DNA from: Acidimicrobiales bacterium
Lineage (GTDB): Bacteria; Actinomycetota; Acidimicrobiia; Acidimicrobiales; UBA8190
DNA: 9,217 nt
NCBI GenBank assembly: GCA_030042575.1
Contig: JASHZK010000106.1
Coordinates: 1-9,217, forward strand
Direction: 5' to 3'
Made by a program: the position numbers and the translations under genes. Shown here piece after piece: positions 1 to 6,636 of this stretch. The stretch's first letter is position 1, and each line of letters opens with the position of its first letter. A model generated the notes under the pieces. That model was given only the letters and a program-made list of their open reading frames with translations. It was not told where the DNA came from and did no database searches.

Positions 1-421
1 GGGTCGACAGCTGGCCCAGATCGCAGTTGTTGAGGGTGATGGTGACTGATTGGCTCGTCACGCCCGGAGAGAACGTCAGGGTGCCACTGGCCGTCTGGTA
101 GAGGTTGTCGCACACGCCGCCGGGAGGCGTCGTGTAGTCCACCGTGACCTTGGACTTGCTCGCCGCGCTCAGGGTCACCGGGAGAGTCACCGATCCGCTG
201 GCCTCTCCGACGACGACGTTCGGGGGAGCCGAGATGTCAGGCGACGTGGCCGCCGTGGCCACCCCAGCCGGGAGTACGGCCATCGACAGCGTGGCGAGGG
301 CCACGGCGAGGCCCACCACCGAGAGCCGGGTTGCATGGAATCGAACAGGGTGCCTGCGCTTCTCTGTCGAAGAAGGTGCGAGAGCGCCGAGACCTTCGAA
401 CACGTCCGCCGACCTGCTCAT
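1..421 (-). CDS. Secreted Calx-beta domain protein, N-terminal part (runs off left edge)
   Basis: The reading frame opens at ATG 421-419 and stays open to the window edge, giving 140 complete codons. Residues 1-33 form a long basic/polar leader (ends HPVRFHATR), residues about 34-57 a hydrophobic core, and a likely signal-peptidase I site follows ATA (PAGVATA-ATSPD). Residues about 66-133 read as a Calx-beta repeat: VVVGEASGSVTLPVTLSAAS, then KVTVDYTT and GTLTFSPGVTSQSVTITL. This family forms an extracellular Ig-like beta-sandwich, common in adhesins and surface proteins. C104 and C133 could pair. The start is supported by AAAGGGG at 434-428, six bases from ATG, with a hairpin and a promoter-like block directly upstream. 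The leader before the hydrophobic core is unusually long for a Sec signal, but no better-supported internal start exists. The rest of the protein is unseen, so its total size and anchoring are unknown. Confidence 0.85.
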   Translation of the reverse strand, partial: MSRSADVFEGLGALAPSSTEKRRHPVRFHATRLSVVGLAVALATLSMAVLPAGVATAATSPDISAPPNVVVGEASGSVTLPVTLSAASKSKVTVDYTTPPGGVCDNLYQTASGTLTFSPGVTSQSVTITLNNCDLGQLST

Positions 422-434
422 GACTGACCCCTTT

Positions 435-455
435 CTCTGTGTTCCCGACACAGAG
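435..455 (-). promoter_or_regulatory. 5' leader stem-loop next to the ribosome binding site of the Calx-beta gene
   Basis: A perfect 8-bp inverted repeat (CTCTGTGT / ACACAGAG on the mRNA strand) surrounds a 5-base loop. It sits immediately before the AAAGGGG ribosome binding site (434-428). From the predicted -10 at 469-464, transcription would start near 457. The hairpin would therefore lie at the extreme 5' end of a leader of about 36 bases, leaving the ribosome binding site single-stranded. Such 5'-terminal stems are known to stabilise mRNAs. That role here is inference. Confidence 0.6.
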
Positions 456-460
456 GTGGG

Positions 461-506
461 CGTTGCTTAGCACCCCCATATCCTCAGGTCATCGTCATGA
501 TTGATG
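461..506 (-). promoter_or_regulatory. Putative promoter block of the Calx-beta gene (copy 1 of a shared 46-bp element)
   Basis: On the minus strand the block runs from CATCAATC (506-499) to CAACG (465-461). It contains ATGACC (492-487) as a -35, a 17-base spacer, and an extended -10, TGC-TAAGCA (TAAGCA at 469-464). It aligns without gaps to 9138-9093 upstream of the propeller gene, with 35 of 46 bases identical. Because two unlike genes share it, it is unlikely to be coding homology. It lies between the stop of the second large paralogue (525) and the Calx-beta start, and no clear terminator precedes it, so readthrough from the upstream unit is possible. Confidence 0.65.
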
Positions 507-524
507 AACGAGCGCCGATGCCTC

Positions 525-3386
525 TCAGGTCACCGTCACCGTGACGACGGAGCTCTCGGCCCGGCCGGCGGCGTTGGAGGCGACCACGGCGTAGGAGAAG
601 CCGGAGGTCCCCGCGTCGGGCACGGCGAAGCTCACCTTGCCCGTGGCGCTGTCGATGGTCATCCCCTTCGGCGGCGCCGGAGTGCTCGCCAGCACGAAGA
701 GCACCGCACCGTTGCCGTCGGTGGTGGCCGTGGCCTGGTAGGTGGCCCCGGCGCCCACCTCCGACGAGCCCTTGATCTTCACCGTCTTCGACGCCGTGGG
801 CGCCTTCACCGACTGGCTGTGAGCGGACGAGGTGGTCGACCCGCCGTAGGCGAAGTTGCCGCTGTAACTGGCGGTGATCGAGTCGCTGCCCACCGGCAGG
901 TCGTCGGTCGTCAGCTTGGCCGTGGTGATCCCGCTCTTGGTCGCCACCGACGCCGAGCCGATCAGGGTGCCGCCGTCGAAGAAGGTGACCAGCCCGGTGG
1001 GGTTGGCCGGCCCGTAGGCCCCTGGAGTGACGGTGGCCGTGAAGGTCACCGGCGAGCCGAACACCGACGAGGCACGCGAGGAGCCGAGGGTGACACCGGT
1101 GGTCTGCTGGCCGACCGTCTGGGTGCAGTCGCAGGCGTCGAGGGACGACATGCTGGCCGGGAGCTCGGTGGAGTCACCTTTGTACCAGGCGACCAGGTCG
1201 TAGTTGCCCGGGGGCGGGTTGTAGGTGAGCGTCGCCGTGGTCACCCCGGCGGTGGTCGACAGCGTCGGGGTCCCGAGCAGGTCGGGGCCGATGGCCACAG
1301 GGCTGCCGCTGTCCTGCTGCACGGCGTAGAAGGCCACCTTGCCCGTGGGCGTGCTCCCGTCCTGAGCGGACACCGTGGCGCTGAGCGTGACCGGCTGGCC
1401 GTAGGTCGACGACCAGCCGTAGGTACCCGAGGTGCCCGAGCCGGTGACGGTGACCTCCGTCGGCCCCAGGGAGGTGTCCGGCTCGAACAGGTCGCCGGCG
1501 CCGTCGCCCCCGCAGCCGATGCTCCAACCGTCGCTGACGGTGGCCGTGCAGCTCACGGCGTCGGAGACAACGGCGTAGGTGATCTCGGAGCCCGAGCCGG
1601 TGGGCTCCCCGTTGGGCACCGGCACGATGGTGCCCCCCAGTTCTATGTTGCCTCCGCCGATGTTGGCCGAATCGTAATTGGTGCCGCCCCACGCCTGACC
1701 GGCGCTGTCGATTCCCCAGTAGATGGTGCCGGTGTTGTCGAAGGTGTTGTTGGAGCCGCCCCCGCAGGAGCACGACCCCTCCGCCCCCATCTCGACGTTG
1801 CCGCCCATCAGCAGGTCGAGGGTGCCCTCGTTGTCGAAGGTGGTGCCGTAGCCGCTCATCTCGATGAGGCTCTCCTCGCTGATCACCCCGTCGGGGGCGT
1901 TGGTGAGGTTGCCGGTGACGGCCATCGCCCGGTCGGCCTCCAAGGTGCCGTCGTTGGTGAGGGTGCCTCCCGAGGGCAGGTCCAGCGCCGAGTCGGGGGC
2001 GCCGACGAAGAACATGGTCCCGTCGTTGGTGAAGCTGGCCGTGGGGTCGACGTGGCCCTGCACCCACAGGGTCTGGGCGGCGGCGACGTTGCCGGACAAG
2101 GTCGAGTTGTACAGCTCGAAGCTGGACGCCCCGGTGCCGGCCAGGTCGAGCGTCCCGGAGATGGGACCGACCATCCCGCCCGACGTGGTCCCCTTGCCCT
2201 CCACGAAGGTGGCGCCCACCGCCACCGTCACCGAACCCCCGACGGCGATGGTGCCCCCGGCGGCGTCGATGGTGGCGGCGCTGTCGGCGCTGATCGACCC
2301 GTTCGAGCCCACTTCGATGGTCCCGTCGTTGGTCAAGGTGACCGCGCCCTGCAGGGTGAGGCCCCCGCCGGCCGCCGCGATGGTGCCCTTGGCGCCGTTG
2401 GACACGTCGCCGGCCAGGTCGAGACCGTTGCCCGCCGTCACCAGGATCGTCCCGTCGTTGGTCAGGGTGTCGGTGCCCGGCAGCGTCAGGGTCTGTACGC
2501 CTGGCTCGACCGTGATCGTCCCGTCGTTGGTCAGCGCACCGGAAGTGGCCACGCTGCCGGCGAGCAGCACGGTCTGTCCGGCGGCGATGTTGCCCGACAG
2601 GGTGGCGCTGGCCAGGTCGCCCAGCAGCTCGAAGGAGGAGGCGCCATCGCCGGTGAGCTCGAGCGTCCCGTTCTCGACCAGGGGTGCCGTGCCGATCACC
2701 GCGCCCGCTCCCTCCTCGAAGGTGCCACCGCTGTCCACGTCGACGGCCCCCTGGTTCTGGATGGTCCCGCCGGCGTTGTCGATCACCGCCCCGGTGTCCC
2801 CGTCGTCGGGCGCCTCCAGGGTGCCGTCGACCGAGAGCTCGCCCGAGTTGGTGAGCACCCCGGTGTCGACGGCGAGCTCGGATCCGCTCGTGACCAGGAC
2901 CAAGCCTTGAGCGGCGTTGGTCACGTCGCCGTAGAGTTGGATGCCGTTGCCGGTGGCCTCGAGGGTCCCCTGGTTGGTGAGCACCCCTGACCGCATGTCG
3001 ATCGTGCCCGCCGAGCCCTCTGCCACCAGCTCGCCGGTCGAGGCGACGCTGGACGCGGAGCCGAGGATCAAGGTGGCGCCCTCGAGCTCGAGCTCGTCGA
3101 GGCCGCTGGTGCCGCCGAGGGTGAGACTGGCGGCGCTGCCCGCACCGTTGCTCAAGACCACCGGCGCGCTGAGAGGGATGGTGACGCAGGCCGCCTGGCT
3201 GGCCGTCGGTGCCGCCCCGGTCGACCAGTTCGAGCCCGTCGCCCAGGTGCCGCCCGCCGAGTTGGTCCAGGCGTCGGCGCACGAGGGGCTCTTGGCGAAG
3301 GCCGCCGGCGCGCCGACCACCACCGCCGAGAGCGCCGAGATCGAGACCGCCATGGCCAGCGTGCCGAGAGCCCTGCATGTTCCCAC
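525..3386 (-). CDS. Secreted beta-strand-repeat / Ig-like adhesin-type protein (downstream paralogue)
   Basis: Protein of 953 residues. The chosen start is GTG 3386-3384: AAGGGGG lies 7 bases upstream, and the block matches that of the upstream paralogue. Residues 1-31 are a Sec signal peptide (VVVGAPAAFA-KS). Residues 36-67 carry SCADAWTNSAGGTW, NWSTG and a second Cys, like the opening of autotransporter-type beta-strand proteins. Residues about 70-600 are repeats built on LTNDGTI or FDNTGTI strands, with two supra-repeats beginning at TFEEGAG (222) and TFVEGKG (393). A cap with C613 and C625 follows. Two Ig-like domains resembling the Big_3 type (about 653-760 and 762-860; both with PTG-[KL]V-x-F) and a putative-Ig/cadherin-like domain (about 861-953) complete it. 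Two CxC motifs (539-541 CSC, 752-754 CDC) are absent from the paralogue. No LPXTG, lipobox or C-terminal membrane helix is present. Likely role: secreted or loosely wall-associated adhesion or matrix protein (inference). It follows the paralogue by 64 bases with no visible promoter, so it is probably cotranscribed. Confidence 0.85.
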   Translation of the reverse strand: MGTCRALGTLAMAVSISALSAVVVGAPAAFAKSPSCADAWTNSAGGTWATGSNWSTGAAPTASQAACVTIPLSAPVVLSNGAGSAASLTLGGTSGLDELELEGATLILGSASSVASTGELVAEGSAGTIDMRSGVLTNQGTLEATGNGIQLYGDVTNAAQGLVLVTSGSELAVDTGVLTNSGELSVDGTLEAPDDGDTGAVIDNAGGTIQNQGAVDVDSGGTFEEGAGAVIGTAPLVENGTLELTGDGASSFELLGDLASATLSGNIAAGQTVLLAGSVATSGALTNDGTITVEPGVQTLTLPGTDTLTNDGTILVTAGNGLDLAGDVSNGAKGTIAAAGGGLTLQGAVTLTNDGTIEVGSNGSISADSAATIDAAGGTIAVGGSVTVAVGATFVEGKGTTSGGMVGPISGTLDLAGTGASSFELYNSTLSGNVAAAQTLWVQGHVDPTASFTNDGTMFFVGAPDSALDLPSGGTLTNDGTLEADRAMAVTGNLTNAPDGVISEESLIEMSGYGTTFDNEGTLDLLMGGNVEMGAEGSCSCGGGSNNTFDNTGTIYWGIDSAGQAWGGTNYDSANIGGGNIELGGTIVPVPNGEPTGSGSEITYAVVSDAVSCTATVSDGWSIGCGGDGAGDLFEPDTSLGPTEVTVTGSGTSGTYGWSSTYGQPVTLSATVSAQDGSTPTGKVAFYAVQQDSGSPVAIGPDLLGTPTLSTTAGVTTATLTYNPPPGNYDLVAWYKGDSTELPASMSSLDACDCTQTVGQQTTGVTLGSSRASSVFGSPVTFTATVTPGAYGPANPTGLVTFFDGGTLIGSASVATKSGITTAKLTTDDLPVGSDSITASYSGNFAYGGSTTSSAHSQSVKAPTASKTVKIKGSSEVGAGATYQATATTDGNGAVLFVLASTPAPPKGMTIDSATGKVSFAVPDAGTSGFSYAVVASNAAGRAESSVVTVTVT
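1812..2723 (-). repeat. Two-copy protein supra-repeat within the downstream paralogue
   Basis: Copy A begins at TFEEGAG (residue 222, base 2723) and copy B at TFVEGKG (residue 393, base 2210), giving a period of 171 residues. Each runs in the same order: T-F-[EV]-E-G, then L-x-L-x-G-x-GASSFEL, then TLSGN[IV]AAxQT, then TNDGT, then LTNDGT, then an N-x-A-x-G step. Copy B is shorter at its end and passes into the TFDNEGTL segment. This indicates internal duplication of a solenoid block. Confidence 0.7.
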
Positions 3387-3410
3387 TGCGATACCCCCTT
3401 CGGGTCTGCC
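3381..3410 (-). promoter_or_regulatory. Translation-initiation block of the downstream paralogue
   Basis: On the minus strand it reads GGC, then CCGAAGGGGGT, seven bases from AAGGGGG to the start, then GCAGTGGGA containing the GTG (3386-3384). It is 24 of 30 identical to the block at 6402-6373 of the upstream paralogue, including spacing. This conservation decides the start in favour of this GTG over an upstream in-frame GTG at 3449, which has no ribosome binding site. CCC and GGG flanking GAA could pair and partly hide the site. Confidence 0.65.
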
Positions 3411-3450
3411 GTTGGACGAGGCGCGTGACGCCCTGGAACAGCGGGCCACG

Positions 3451-6378
3451 TCAGCTCACCGTCACGGTGACGACCGAGCTCTCGGCTTGGCCGGCGGCGT
3501 TGGAGGCGACGACGGCGAAGGAGAAGCTGGAGGTCCCCGAGTCGGGCACGGCCAAGCTCACCTGGCCGGTGGCGCCGCCGATGGTCATCCCCGCCGGCGG
3601 CGCCGGGTTGCTCGCCAGCACGTAGAGCACCGCACCGGTCCCGTCGGTGCTGGCCGTGGCCTTGTAGCTGGCCCCTGCCGCCACGCTCGAAGGCCCCGTG
3701 ACCGTCACCGTGGAAGGCGCCGTCGGGGAAGCCACCGACACGCTGTGGGCCGACGAGGTGGCGCCGCCGTAGTCGTAGTCGCCGCTGTAGCTGGCGGTGA
3801 CCGAGTCGCTCCCGGCGGGCAGGGAGGTCGTCGTAAACTTGGCGGTGGTGACTCCGGCCTTGGTGGCGACCGGAGCCCAGCCGATGACGGTGCTGCCGTA
3901 GAAGAAGGTCACCACCCCGGTCGGTTTCGCCGGCCCGTAGGCGCCGGGGGTGACCGTGGCGCTCAAGGTGACCGGGTCGCCGAACACCGGCGAGGCGGGC
4001 GCCGAGGCCACGCCCACGGTCGTGCTCTGGGCCTCGACCACCTGCTCGTCGGTTCCCGAGTAGACGGTGGAAGCGGCCAGGTCGGCTGCGTCGCCGCTGT
4101 ACTCGGCCAGGAGCTCGAACTCGCCCGGCGGGAGCTTCGAGGTGGTCAGCGTCGCCTTGGTCACCCCGCCGCTGGTCGAGAGCTTGGCGCTGCCCACCAG
4201 GTCGGGGGGGATCTCCGTGGGGTCGTAGGTGGAGCTCGTGTACTGCTGGGCGGCGTAGAAGGCCACTTTGCCGGTGGGGGTGGCCCCGGCCTGGGCGGAG
4301 ACGGTGGCGCTCAGGGTGACGGGCTGGCCGTACGAGGACTCCCGGCCGTAGCTCTCGGAGGTGCCCGAACCGGTGACCGTGACCTCGGTCGGCTCCAGAG
4401 TGGAGGACTCGGACTCGACCAGGTCCCCGTTGTCACCGGAGCAGCTGAGGCTCCAGCCGCTCGTCACGGTCGCCCCGCAGGTGTCGACGAGACCGAGGCC
4501 GTAGGTGATCTCGGTGCCGGTCCCGCCCGAGGGTTCGCCGTCGGGCACCGGCACGACCCGGCCGCCCAGGTCGACGGTGTCACCCGCTTCGGTGGTGAAG
4601 TCCGAGGCGTACGCCCCGCTGCCCCACTGGGCGCCGTCGCTGTTCACCCCCCAGTAGACCGTCCCCGTGTTGTCGAAGGTGTTGTAGTCGTCCAGCCGGA
4701 TGTTGCCCTGGTAGAGGAGGTCGAGGGTTCCGGCGTTGTCGAAGGTGGTGCCCAGACCGCCCATCTGGAGGGTTCCGCCGTCCCCGTCGAGGACGCCACC
4801 GGCCGCGTTGGTCAGGTTCCCGTACAGCGTCAGGCCGCCGAGGTTGGTGCCTTGGCCGAACTCGATGGTGCCCTTGTTGGTGAGGGTGTCCCCGTAGGGC
4901 AGGGCCAGAGAACCGTCGCTCATCAACGTCCCGGCGTTGGTGAAGCTGCCGCTCGCCATGGCGTTGCCGAGGCCCAAGCCGAGCTCGACGGTCTGGCCGG
5001 CGGCCACGTTGCCGCTCAGGGTGCCGCCCAGCTGGAAGCTCGAAGCCCCCTGGCCGGTCAGGTCGAGCGATCCGGTGACCACGACCGGTTTGCCCGTCGT
5101 CTTGCCCTTGCCCTCCACGAAAGTGGCGCCCGGGTCCACCTGCACGGTCCCGGCGTTGGCGATGGTGCCGCCGGCGTTGTCGATGGTGCCGGCGCTGCCG
5201 GCGCTGAGCTCGGCCGCATTCGAGCTCGTGCCCACCGAGATAGTGCCATCGTTGGTCAAGGTGACGGCGCCCTCCAAGGTGAGGGTCGACCCACCGGCGC
5301 TGCCGGGCGCCACGGCGATCCTGCCCTTGGCCTCGTTGAGAAGGTTGCCCGCCAGCTCGAAGTTGTTGGCCGGGGGGACCACGATGGAGCCGGCGTTGGT
5401 CAGGGTGTCGCCGGCGGGGACGCTCAGCTCGCCACCACCGTCGTCGATCAGGTTGCCGTCGTTGGTGATGGACCCGGCGATGTACACAGTGGCGTCGACG
5501 AAGACGGTCTGGTCGGCGGCGATGTTCCCCGACAGCGTGGCTCCCCCGCCGCCGGCCAGGTCGAAGCTCGAGGCGCCTTTGCCCACCAGGTCGAGCGCCC
5601 CGCCGGTGATCTGGATCCCGGCGTTGTACGTCGCCGGGACCCCGACGACGGTGCCCGCCCCCTCTTCGAAGGTCCCCCCGGGGTTGACGTTGATGAATCC
5701 CTGGTTCTGGATGGTCCCGCCGGCATTGTCGAGCACCGCCCCGGCGCTGCTGCCGCCCCCGGAGTAGGGGACGTTCACCGTCGAGGTGGAGGCGATCGAG
5801 AGCTCTCCGCGGTTGGTGAACGTCCCGGTCTCGACGTACATGGCTTGTGAAGCCGACACGAACCCGTCCGGCGCGTTGGTGACGTCCCCGTAGAAGGCCA
5901 CCCCCCCGCTGGAGCCGGCGATCGAGATGGTCCCCTCGTTGGTGAGGACGGAGGGCGCCTCCATGTTCATGACGCCGTCGTCGAAGACGATGGTCCCGTT
6001 GGGCGAAACCGTCGATGCCGAGGCGAGGGTCAGGGTGGCACCGGTGAGCTCCAGCTCGTCGGAGCCGCTCGTGCCTCCCAGGGTCAGGCTGGAGGCCACC
6101 CCCGTGCCCGAGTTGAGAACCACCGGCGCGCTCAGGGCGATGGTGATGCAGGCGGACTGGCTGGCGGTGGGCGGCGCCCCGGTGGACCAGTTGGCGTCGG
6201 TGCCCGACGACGTCGGGATCCACAGTCCTCCCGCCGAGTTGGTCCACGAATCGGCGCAGGAGCCTTGAGCGAAGGCGGCGGGCACGCCGGCCACCACTGC
6301 CGGCAACACCGTCATCAGGGCGGCGGCCAGGATCCCGACCGCCACCCTCGAAGTCCTCGAACGGGCACGAGCTCCCAC
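3451..6378 (-). CDS. Secreted beta-strand-repeat / Ig-like adhesin-type protein (upstream paralogue)
   Basis: Protein of 975 residues, starting at GTG 6378-6376 with AAGGGGG seven bases upstream. Residues 1-37 are a Sec signal peptide (VVAGVPAAFA-QG). C41 and C77 bracket SCADSWTNSAGGLW and NWSTG, the same opening as the downstream paralogue. Residues about 80-620 are Gly/Thr/Asn-rich beta-strand repeats (LTNDGTI, TFDNAGTL, NTFDNTGTVYWG), expected to stack as a beta-helix. Supra-repeats begin at residues 236 and 419. A cap with C634 and C646 leads to Ig-like domains (about 674-783 and 784-884; PTGKVAFYA and PTGVVTFF) and a C-terminal putative-Ig/cadherin-like domain (about 885-975; PPAGMTIGGATGQVSLAVPDSG). 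It is collinear with the downstream gene throughout but lacks its CxC motifs. Leader length from the putative promoter is about 100 bases. An alternative ATG at 6426 has GGAGG only three bases away and looks less likely. Function beyond a secreted surface or matrix protein cannot be inferred. Confidence 0.85.
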   Translation of the reverse strand: MGARARSRTSRVAVGILAAALMTVLPAVVAGVPAAFAQGSCADSWTNSAGGLWIPTSSGTDANWSTGAPPTASQSACITIALSAPVVLNSGTGVASSLTLGGTSGSDELELTGATLTLASASTVSPNGTIVFDDGVMNMEAPSVLTNEGTISIAGSSGGVAFYGDVTNAPDGFVSASQAMYVETGTFTNRGELSIASTSTVNVPYSGGGSSAGAVLDNAGGTIQNQGFINVNPGGTFEEGAGTVVGVPATYNAGIQITGGALDLVGKGASSFDLAGGGGATLSGNIAADQTVFVDATVYIAGSITNDGNLIDDGGGELSVPAGDTLTNAGSIVVPPANNFELAGNLLNEAKGRIAVAPGSAGGSTLTLEGAVTLTNDGTISVGTSSNAAELSAGSAGTIDNAGGTIANAGTVQVDPGATFVEGKGKTTGKPVVVTGSLDLTGQGASSFQLGGTLSGNVAAGQTVELGLGLGNAMASGSFTNAGTLMSDGSLALPYGDTLTNKGTIEFGQGTNLGGLTLYGNLTNAAGGVLDGDGGTLQMGGLGTTFDNAGTLDLLYQGNIRLDDYNTFDNTGTVYWGVNSDGAQWGSGAYASDFTTEAGDTVDLGGRVVPVPDGEPSGGTGTEITYGLGLVDTCGATVTSGWSLSCSGDNGDLVESESSTLEPTEVTVTGSGTSESYGRESSYGQPVTLSATVSAQAGATPTGKVAFYAAQQYTSSTYDPTEIPPDLVGSAKLSTSGGVTKATLTTSKLPPGEFELLAEYSGDAADLAASTVYSGTDEQVVEAQSTTVGVASAPASPVFGDPVTLSATVTPGAYGPAKPTGVVTFFYGSTVIGWAPVATKAGVTTAKFTTTSLPAGSDSVTASYSGDYDYGGATSSAHSVSVASPTAPSTVTVTGPSSVAAGASYKATASTDGTGAVLYVLASNPAPPAGMTIGGATGQVSLAVPDSGTSSFSFAVVASNAAGQAESSVVTVTVS
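4717..5673 (-). repeat. Two-copy protein supra-repeat within the upstream paralogue
   Basis: Copy A starts at TFEEGAG (residue 236, base 5673) and copy B at TFVEGKG (residue 419, base 5124), a period of 183 residues. The order of submotifs matches the downstream paralogue: GASSF[DQ]L, TLSGN[IV]AAxQTV, SxTNxG, GDTLTN, GN-L-x-N. The duplication therefore predates the split of the two genes. Confidence 0.7.
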
Positions 6379-6402
6379 TGCATAACCCCCTTCGGATGCG
6401 CC
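6373..6402 (-). promoter_or_regulatory. Translation-initiation block of the upstream paralogue
   Basis: CCGAAGGGGGT precedes GTG 6378-6376, with AAGGGGG at 6392-6386 and a 7-base gap. It is 24 of 30 identical to 3410-3381. GCAT and ATGC flank the ribosome binding site and could close a short stem over it, so initiation may be structure-dependent (inference). Confidence 0.6.
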
Positions 6403-6471
6403 ATCTGAGCCTGGCGTCTGAGCCATGCTCCTCCATCTTGTGAGCAACGGCGACCCCCGGCCAAGGTGATC

Positions 6472-6488
6472 AGCACGAGGACCGTGCT
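6472..6488. promoter_or_regulatory. Dyad symmetry at the predicted transcription start of the paralogue operon
   Basis: AGCACG and CGTGCT form perfect 6-bp arms around a 5-bp centre (6478-6482). The dyad begins one base downstream of the putative -10 at 6495-6490, so it would overlap the transcription start. That position suits an operator. A 5' hairpin of the transcript is the alternative. Confidence 0.4.
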
Positions 6489-6489
6489 C

Positions 6490-6518
6490 GTATTAACACC
6501 CCCCTCTCACCCGGCGCC
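6490..6518 (-). promoter_or_regulatory. Putative promoter of the paralogue pair (relative of the shared block)
   Basis: TGT-TAATAC (TAATAC at 6495-6490) has the same extended -10 form as the Calx-beta and propeller promoters. Its upstream G-rich stretch (ending GGGGGTGTTAA) matches the Calx-beta copy at 14 of 19 positions. The corresponding -35 (6518-6513, GGCGCC) is poor, so activator dependence or a false call are both possible. Confidence 0.4.
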
Positions 6519-6533
6519 AGAGCAGCCGGATTC

Positions 6534-6563
6534 CTGCCCTGGTGAGGAGCCCTCTTGTAGAGT
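6534..6563 (+). promoter_or_regulatory. Weak candidate promoter for the aquaporin gene
   Basis: TAGAGT at 6558-6563 fits the actinobacterial TAnnnT -10. CTGCCC at 6534-6539 lies 18 bases upstream as a poor -35. The divergent gap 6379-6636 holds this, the minus-strand promoter and the dyad. Nothing else in that gap stood out. Confidence 0.2.
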
Positions 6564-6636
6564 CGCTGAGCGCACCTCCGGTCGGCGTCGACCATCACCG
6601 AAACCACCGTGCTACCAGTTGGGGAAAGGGGCAAGC

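Noticed and set aside
501..5850. Very long open frames on the plus strand (501-2990 and 2941-5850) opposite the two adhesin genes
   Set aside because: Their translations are rich in Gly, Arg, His and Val with no domain, signal peptide or ribosome binding site. They arise because GC-rich Gly/Ala/Thr codons leave few stops on the opposite strand. The minus-strand frame shows signal peptides, domains and paralogy.
1174..6436. Long alternative minus-strand frames (1174-3378 and 4580-6436) inside the adhesin genes
   Set aside because: The products are Arg/His/Gly-rich and are frame-shifted shadows of the real genes. There is no start signal or recognisable domain.
6379..6490. Riboswitch (for example a cyclic di-GMP type) in the roughly 100-base leader of the paralogue operon
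   Set aside because: I looked for the conserved GEMM core and other familiar aptamer cores and found none. Only short local stems are visible (CGCCA/TGGCG and GCAT/ATGC).
6588..6618. TCGACC...TGCTACCAG before the aquaporin gene as a plus-strand copy of the shared promoter
   Set aside because: The spacer is 19 bases, the -10 is poor, and transcription would start inside the ribosome binding site.
6466..6636. N-terminal extension of the aquaporin from ATG 6466
   Set aside because: The extra 57 residues are polar and proline-rich, with no ribosome binding site at 6466. ATG 6637 has AAAGGGG five bases upstream and begins like known MIP proteins.
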